DNA of 11,108 bases from positions 1 through 11,108 of the forward strand of contig DAIMKZ010000079.1 of the NCBI GenBank assembly GCA_036721445.1, written 5' to 3'. The translations under genes were made by a program, and so were the position numbers. This stretch comes from UBA4055 sp036721445. GTDB taxonomy: Bacteria; UBA4055. Below are positions 7,409 to 11,108 of this stretch, piece by piece; position 1 is the first letter of the stretch, and every line of letters begins with the position of its first letter. The notes below the pieces were generated by a model. It made no database searches and was not told where the DNA came from. It was given only the letters and a program-made list of their open reading frames with translations.

Positions 7409-7422
7409 AATGAATATTCTTG

Positions 7423-7451
7423 TTGCAAATTAAAATGCTGATAGTTATATT
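7423..7451 (+). promoter_or_regulatory. Candidate sigma-70 promoter of rpsU
   Basis: TTGCAA (7423-7428) and TATATT (7446-7451) are separated by exactly 17 bases, matching four and five of six consensus positions. A start near 7458 would leave a leader of about 38 nucleotides before the GTG codon. As no terminator separates it from the protease gene, some read-through into rpsU is also possible. Confidence 0.5.
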
Positions 7452-7480
7452 TACGACCCGATCAACGTATCGCACTTTAA

Positions 7481-7489
7481 AGGAGGTGA
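7481..7489 (+). promoter_or_regulatory. Full-length Shine-Dalgarno site of rpsU
   Basis: AGGAGGTGA, with flanking A on its 5' side, is complementary to essentially the whole anti-SD tail of 16S rRNA (assuming the standard CACCUCCU end). It sits 6 bases before the GTG at 7496 and decides that start. It is longer than any other ribosome-binding site in this window. Confidence 0.85.
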
Positions 7490-7495
7490 AGCTGA

Positions 7496-7699
7496 GTGAT
7501 ACATATTAAAGTCAGAGACGGAGAACATTTCGAAAAAGCGTTGAAAAGATTCACTAAGACATTCGAAAAGAGCGGCGTACTTGCCGAGCTGAGAATGAGA
7601 GAAAGATACGACAAACCTACATGGGTAAACAGAAGAGAAAGGATCCAGGCTATGAGAAAACAGCAGAAGATCCAGAGAATGCAGAACAGAGGTTTCTAA
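7496..7699 (+). CDS. rpsU: 30S ribosomal protein bS21
   Basis: Ribosomal protein bS21, a small basic protein of the 30S platform near the 3' end of 16S rRNA, involved in mRNA binding at initiation. The 67-residue product has the family pattern: IHIKVRDGEHFEKALKRF, then FEKSGVLAELRMRERYDKP, then an Arg/Lys/Gln-rich helix to the C-terminus. Length is normal (family roughly 58-70). The start is GTG, supported by the very strong SD at the ideal distance and by family alignment at the first residue. It is monocistronic, with its own candidate promoter and a terminator 20 bases after the stop. The usual primase (dnaG) and rpoD neighbours seen in Proteobacteria are absent. GTG start plus extended SD may relate to autoregulation, which is an inference. 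Confidence 0.96.
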   Translation: MIHIKVRDGEHFEKALKRFTKTFEKSGVLAELRMRERYDKPTWVNRRERIQAMRKQQKIQRMQNRGF

Positions 7700-7718
7700 T
7701 CATAATTTAATACATTAT

Positions 7719-7750
7719 AAAAAAAGGGTGACATGTTCACTCTTTTTTTT
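7719..7750 (+). terminator. Intrinsic terminator of rpsU
   Basis: The A run plus GGGTGA (7719-7731) pairs with TCACTC plus the T run (7737-7749) across a five-base loop CATGT, with one G-T wobble. The long T run gives the release tract. The GC core is only about six pairs, so it may be moderate in strength. Confidence 0.8.
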
Positions 7751-7779
7751 TATATTTCAATAAAATAACCGGAGCAGTT

Positions 7780-8475
7780 ATGAATATAATAGATATTTTC
7801 GTAGTGTCGGTAATAGCCATATTCGCACTCTTCGGATTCCTGAAAGGATTTGTATCACAGTTATTTCAGGCCGCGGGAATATTCTGCGCTTTTTGGTTCA
7901 ATACTCCGGTAAGTATATTCCTTGCGGAAAGATTTTCTGACGAACCGGAAGGTCTGATTCTGCTTCTTACCGGTATAGCAGCTTTTTTACTGATATTCTC
8001 AGCTTTCTTTATCACAGGATGGCTTATAAGCAAGACCGTTAATTTTGCACTGACTTCCATTCCCAACAGAGCGGCAGGAATAGCTTTCGGTGCTGTTAAA
8101 GGATTTCTTGTAGTTACCGTTGTATTTCTGATTATAAGATCTTTTTCTGCTGACGGAAGTTCTTTTCTGGACAGATATATATTACCAGATAAAGCTACAG
8201 ACGATATTTTAGACAGATCTCTTGAGATAGCATCAGACGCATCGGATGGAGAAATTGCAGAAAAGCTTGAAGAAATTAAGGATTCCGGCAGGAATACGGA
8301 TTATGAAGACAGCTCAAGGACATATTCAAGGATAGGTTATGCTGCCTATCGCGTATCGGCCATGATGGACCCTTTCGTAGAGAACATCAGGTCAATGGCT
8401 AAAAGTAAGATCGATGAAGTAATAGAAGAGAAAATGACCGGTAAGATCGATGAAATGAAAGAAAATCTGCAATAA
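7780..8475 (+). CDS. CvpA-family inner-membrane protein
   Basis: An inner-membrane protein of the CvpA family (named for colicin V production; molecular role still poorly defined, linked in some bacteria to envelope stress tolerance). Four hydrophobic segments lie at about 3-23, 27-48, 58-83 and 98-120. The family features are visible: an N-terminal IIDIFVVSVIAIFALFGFLKGF and the NRAAGIAFGAVKGF motif leading into the fourth helix. Residues 121-231 form a polar, charged tail, likely cytoplasmic and partly helical (SMAKSKIDEVIEEKMTGKID), longer than in the minimal family member. SD GGAG (7771-7774) is 5 bases before the ATG. It starts 29 bp after the rpsU terminator and stops 24 bp before clpC, so the two are probably one transcript. 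No clear promoter was identified in the short gap. Family call is good; function is uncertain. Confidence 0.85.
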   Translation: MNIIDIFVVSVIAIFALFGFLKGFVSQLFQAAGIFCAFWFNTPVSIFLAERFSDEPEGLILLLTGIAAFLLIFSAFFITGWLISKTVNFALTSIPNRAAGIAFGAVKGFLVVTVVFLIIRSFSADGSSFLDRYILPDKATDDILDRSLEIASDASDGEIAEKLEEIKDSGRNTDYEDSSRTYSRIGYAAYRVSAMMDPFVENIRSMAKSKIDEVIEEKMTGKIDEMKENLQ

Positions 8476-8499
8476 ATAGAAAACTCTCTGAGGAAATTT

Positions 8500-10953
8500 A
8501 TGGAAACGAACTTTTCTACACGAATGATAAAACTGATCAATCTTTCAAAAGAGATAACCCTTCAGCTCGGCAACGATACCGTTTATCCGGGACATCTTGC
8601 ACTTGCGCTTCTGAGACTTAACGAAGGTACTGCCATAAATATTTTAAATAAACTTAATTGTGATCTTGTTACGATGGCGAGAGACCTGGAGAACGGACTT
8701 TCCAGAAATAAAAGCCTGATAAAGATCGGTTTCATTCCTATCAGCCATGAGAGCGACAGGATACTTGCCCAGTCGATCGTTGAATCGGCAGAGCTCAACA
8801 GCGTCTATTCCGGAACTGAACATCTTCTGCTTTCTCTTACGAAAGCCGTTAACACATTTCCCGAAAGGATTTTGAGGTTCCACGGCGTCACTTATCAGAG
8901 GATTAAGCAGATCCTGATGACAGGTTCGAACCAGAGACCCGGTAAGATGGCAATGGAGAAAATGGATAGCGCTCCGGATTTCAGTATTGAAATGTTCTCG
9001 CATGACATCACTCAGATGGCCAGGGACGGAAAGCTTGATCCTGTGATCGGACGCTCGGAAGAAATTGAAAGGATAATCCAGATCCTGTCCAGAAGAAAAA
9101 AGAACAACCCTATTCTTATCGGAGAGCCGGGAACTGGAAAAACAGCTATTGTTGAAGGACTTGCTGTCAAGATAATCGAGAAATCCGTTCCGTCGGTACT
9201 GCTGAACAAGCGGATTCTGGGCCTTGACCTTGGAATGCTTATAGCCGGCACCAAATACAGAGGGCAGTTCGAGGAAAGGATAAAGGCCGTTATTAAAGAG
9301 ATCGAGAATGACAAGAACACGATCCTTTTCCTTGACGAGATACACACGATAGTAGGTGCCGGAAGCACGACAGGATCGATGGACGCGTCCAATATGTTCA
9401 AACCGGCTCTCGCACGCGGCGATATACAGTGCGTCGGCGCTACAACACTTGACGAATACAGAACTACAATCGAGAAGGACGGCGCTCTGGAGAGAAGGTT
9501 CCAGAAGGTGCTTGTGAACCCGTCAACCGTGTCTGAAACTTACGAGATACTGAAAGGTCTTCAGCCGAAATACGAGAAACACCATAAAGTGAAGTATTCC
9601 GACGAATGCCTTCTTGCGGCAGCCGAACTGAGCGACAGGTACATCACGGACCGTTTCCTGCCTGACAAAGCAATTGATGTCATCGATGAAGCCGGAGCTA
9701 AGAAACATCTTACTGTCAAGATCCCGCAGAAGATCACTGACCTTGAGGAACAGATAGATATTCTTAACAGAGATAAGAACCACTACATTGAAAAACAGGT
9801 TTTCGAGAAGGCAGCCGAACTCAGGGACAGAATAAACGGTCTGAAAGATAAACTAGAAAAAGAGAGGGAGAACTGGCAGAAATCGGCTTCCAACAAATTC
9901 CTTAGCATAAATGTGGAGAATGTCAGAGATATTATTTCGATGATGACCTCTATCCCGATATCCAAGCTGGAGATCTCGGAAAGCAACAGGCTCAAAAGAA
10001 TTTCAAGAACGATCTCAAAGAGAATAATCGATCAGAGCGAGGCTGTTGAGTCCGTAATCAGAAGAGTCAAAAGAGCGCGTACCGGTTTCAAAGACCCGAA
10101 GCGGCCTATAGGATCATTTCTTTTTCTCGGACCGACAGGAGTGGGAAAAACAGAATTGGCAAAAGTTCTCGCCGAAGAGATATTTGAAAATCAGAGATCG
10201 CTCATAAAGATCGACATGAGCGAATACATGGAAAAATTCAACGTTTCGAGAATGATAGGATCACCTCCGGGTTATGTTGGCTACGGAGAGGGGGGACAGC
10301 TCAGCGAAAAAGTACGCAGGCACCCTTATTCGGTCGTCCTGTTCGATGAGATAGAGAAAGCTCACCCGGATGTATTCGGAATGTTATTGCAGGTTCTTGA
10401 TGAGGGTACTCTCACTGACGGGAACGGGAGAAAGGTCGATTTCAAAAATACTGTCATCATTTTCACGTCGAACATAGGTACAAAAAATCTGTCCAGCACT
10501 GAAAATATCGGATTCGGCAATAAAACATCCTTTGTTGAAAAAGAGCTCAAGATGAAAGAAAGTATAAGGAAAACCGCTGAAAAATATTTTAAACCTGAAT
10601 TTTTGAACAGGATCGATGAAGTTATAATTTTCAATCATCTTTCTGACGCCGCAGTTCTTCAGATAATTTCAAATCACATAGAAGACGCCTGCGAAAAGCT
10701 TTCTAAAATTGATGTTCATCTTATGATATCTCCTAAAGTAAAAAATTATATCCTGAAAGAATTCTATGATCAGGAAAACGGGGCCAGACCATTAAAACGG
10801 GCAGTAGAAAACCTTATTGAAGATCCTGTAGCTGAAAAGATAATTTCAGGTGAAGTCAAATACGGGGATATTATTAAAATATCTGTCTCCAAGAATAAAC
10901 TGATCTATATTAAAAATGATAAAACTTCCGTAAGTTACGAAAATAACCAATGA
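8500..10953 (+). CDS. clpC: ClpC-type AAA+ unfoldase, ATPase subunit of the Clp protease
   Basis: A Hsp100 class I unfoldase that threads proteins into the ClpP peptidase in the cytoplasm. Domain order in the 817 residues: Clp N domain (two repeats, about 5-145); AAA1 with Walker A GEPGTGKT (208-215), Walker B LFLDE (Asp279, Glu280) and arginine finger in ALERRF; a UVR-type coiled middle segment (about 415-465, core VFEKAAELRDRI), which separates ClpC from ClpA and ClpB; AAA2 with GPTGVGKT (544-551), Walker B FDEIEKAH (Asp616, Glu617) and the FLNRID finger; then the D2-small domain. The ClpP-docking tripeptide is IGF (670-672), supporting a ClpP partner. Length is typical (B. subtilis ClpC about 810). 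SD GAGGA (8490-8494) is 5 bases before the ATG. In the first N-domain repeat the usual Glu of the xEH motif is Gly (YPGH); the second repeat keeps TEH. No regulator gene (ctsR, mcsA, mcsB) lies in the window. Confidence 0.96.
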   Translation: METNFSTRMIKLINLSKEITLQLGNDTVYPGHLALALLRLNEGTAINILNKLNCDLVTMARDLENGLSRNKSLIKIGFIPISHESDRILAQSIVESAELNSVYSGTEHLLLSLTKAVNTFPERILRFHGVTYQRIKQILMTGSNQRPGKMAMEKMDSAPDFSIEMFSHDITQMARDGKLDPVIGRSEEIERIIQILSRRKKNNPILIGEPGTGKTAIVEGLAVKIIEKSVPSVLLNKRILGLDLGMLIAGTKYRGQFEERIKAVIKEIENDKNTILFLDEIHTIVGAGSTTGSMDASNMFKPALARGDIQCVGATTLDEYRTTIEKDGALERRFQKVLVNPSTVSETYEILKGLQPKYEKHHKVKYSDECLLAAAELSDRYITDRFLPDKAIDVIDEAGAKKHLTVKIPQKITDLEEQIDILNRDKNHYIEKQVFEKAAELRDRINGLKDKLEKERENWQKSASNKFLSINVENVRDIISMMTSIPISKLEISESNRLKRISRTISKRIIDQSEAVESVIRRVKRARTGFKDPKRPIGSFLFLGPTGVGKTELAKVLAEEIFENQRSLIKIDMSEYMEKFNVSRMIGSPPGYVGYGEGGQLSEKVRRHPYSVVLFDEIEKAHPDVFGMLLQVLDEGTLTDGNGRKVDFKNTVIIFTSNIGTKNLSSTENIGFGNKTSFVEKELKMKESIRKTAEKYFKPEFLNRIDEVIIFNHLSDAAVLQIISNHIEDACEKLSKIDVHLMISPKVKNYILKEFYDQENGARPLKRAVENLIEDPVAEKIISGEVKYGDIIKISVSKNKLIYIKNDKTSVSYENNQ

Positions 10954-11015
10954 CCTTTTGTGAACAAACTGTCTATATTATACGGTTTTATTAAAATATT
11001 TTCTCAAAATTTTTC

Positions 11016-11052
11016 TTGACACAGCTTTATTTTTATTAGATTTCCCTAATAA
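11016..11052. promoter_or_regulatory. TTGACA box and perfect inverted repeat in AT-rich end region
   Basis: The final 155 bp after clpC hold no supportable gene and are strongly AT-rich. They contain a consensus TTGACA (11016-11021) and, 11 bp later, a perfect 7-bp inverted repeat TTATTAG (11033-11039) / CTAATAA (11046-11052) around ATTTCC. No good -10 lies at 16-18 bases from TTGACA, so a promoter for a gene beyond the window edge is only possible. The repeat could be an operator or a weak hairpin; it lacks the GC stem and T run of a normal terminator. No clear terminator for clpC was found. Confidence 0.3.
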
Positions 11053-11108
11053 GACAATAATATTATATTCAAATCAGATTACGATTGCATTATTGTTAAA
11101 AATTCAAT

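Noticed and set aside
7458..7471. Short inverted repeat CGAT...ATCG in the rpsU leader, possible riboswitch or protein-binding hairpin.
   Set aside because: A four-base stem with a six-base loop is too weak, and it does not sequester the SD.
8644..9345. A 233-codon open frame antisense to clpC.
   Set aside because: It lies opposite highly conserved ClpC sequence, has no convincing SD or recognisable domain, and is explained by the codon pattern of the real gene.
10958..10965. A third TTGTGAAC after clpC, matching the element of the 4473-4537 region.
   Set aside because: It shares only 7-8 bases without the palindromic context; a 7-mer is expected about once by chance in this length on both strands.

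Overview
The window reads as ordinary chromosomal DNA from a Gram-negative bacterium of the Fibrobacterota-Chlorobiota-Bacteroidota (FCB) superphylum, probably one of its less-studied lineages (Cloacimonadota, Delongbacteria or similar). The clearest marker is a secreted cysteine protease ending in a Por-type (T9SS) sorting domain with the NYPNPFNPST signature. A FadL/OmpP1 outer-membrane barrel and a heptose-phosphate isomerase of the LPS pathway also imply an outer membrane. Codon use is AGA/AGG- and ATA-rich throughout, intergenic DNA is AT-rich, and most genes have recognisable Shine-Dalgarno (SD) sequences. The lineage is an inference; no rRNA or other placement marker lies in the window.

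Left part (1-4429). A DeaD-type DEAD-box RNA helicase runs rightward and converges on a three-gene leftward unit. That unit, in transcription order, is a left-handed beta-helix acyltransferase, a GmhA-type SIS isomerase and a FadL-type barrel, with gaps of only 9 and 13 bp. One symmetric hairpin flanked by A and T runs separates the converging genes and can terminate both. The first two genes suggest surface-polysaccharide or LPS-precursor work; the third supplies a channel in the same membrane.

Middle (4430-7408). The 197-bp divergent control region carries two copies of a GGTTCACA element, one of them a near-palindrome. Rightward from it lies a 50-residue, highly charged, two-helix protein with a strong SD and its own terminator. 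The secreted C1A (papain-like) protease follows. Its true start is ATG 4886; an upstream in-frame ATG lies inside the preceding terminator. The protease is modular: signal peptide, catalytic domain with a Ca-binding-like insert, beta-rich region, an Ig-like domain apparently split by an inserted beta domain, and the T9SS sorting domain.

Right part (7409-11108). rpsU (ribosomal protein bS21) has a good promoter candidate, a full-length SD match, a GTG start and its own terminator. A CvpA-family membrane protein and ClpC, the AAA+ unfoldase partner of ClpP, follow 24 bp apart and are probably co-transcribed. The last 155 bp are AT-rich and hold a TTGACA box and a perfect inverted repeat but no gene I can support.

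I found no mobile element, CRISPR array, tRNA or rRNA, and no clear-cut new multi-gene system. The most interesting items are the nested domain architecture of the protease, the orphan 50-residue protein with the duplicated operator-like element beside it, and the unusually strong rpsU ribosome-binding site.
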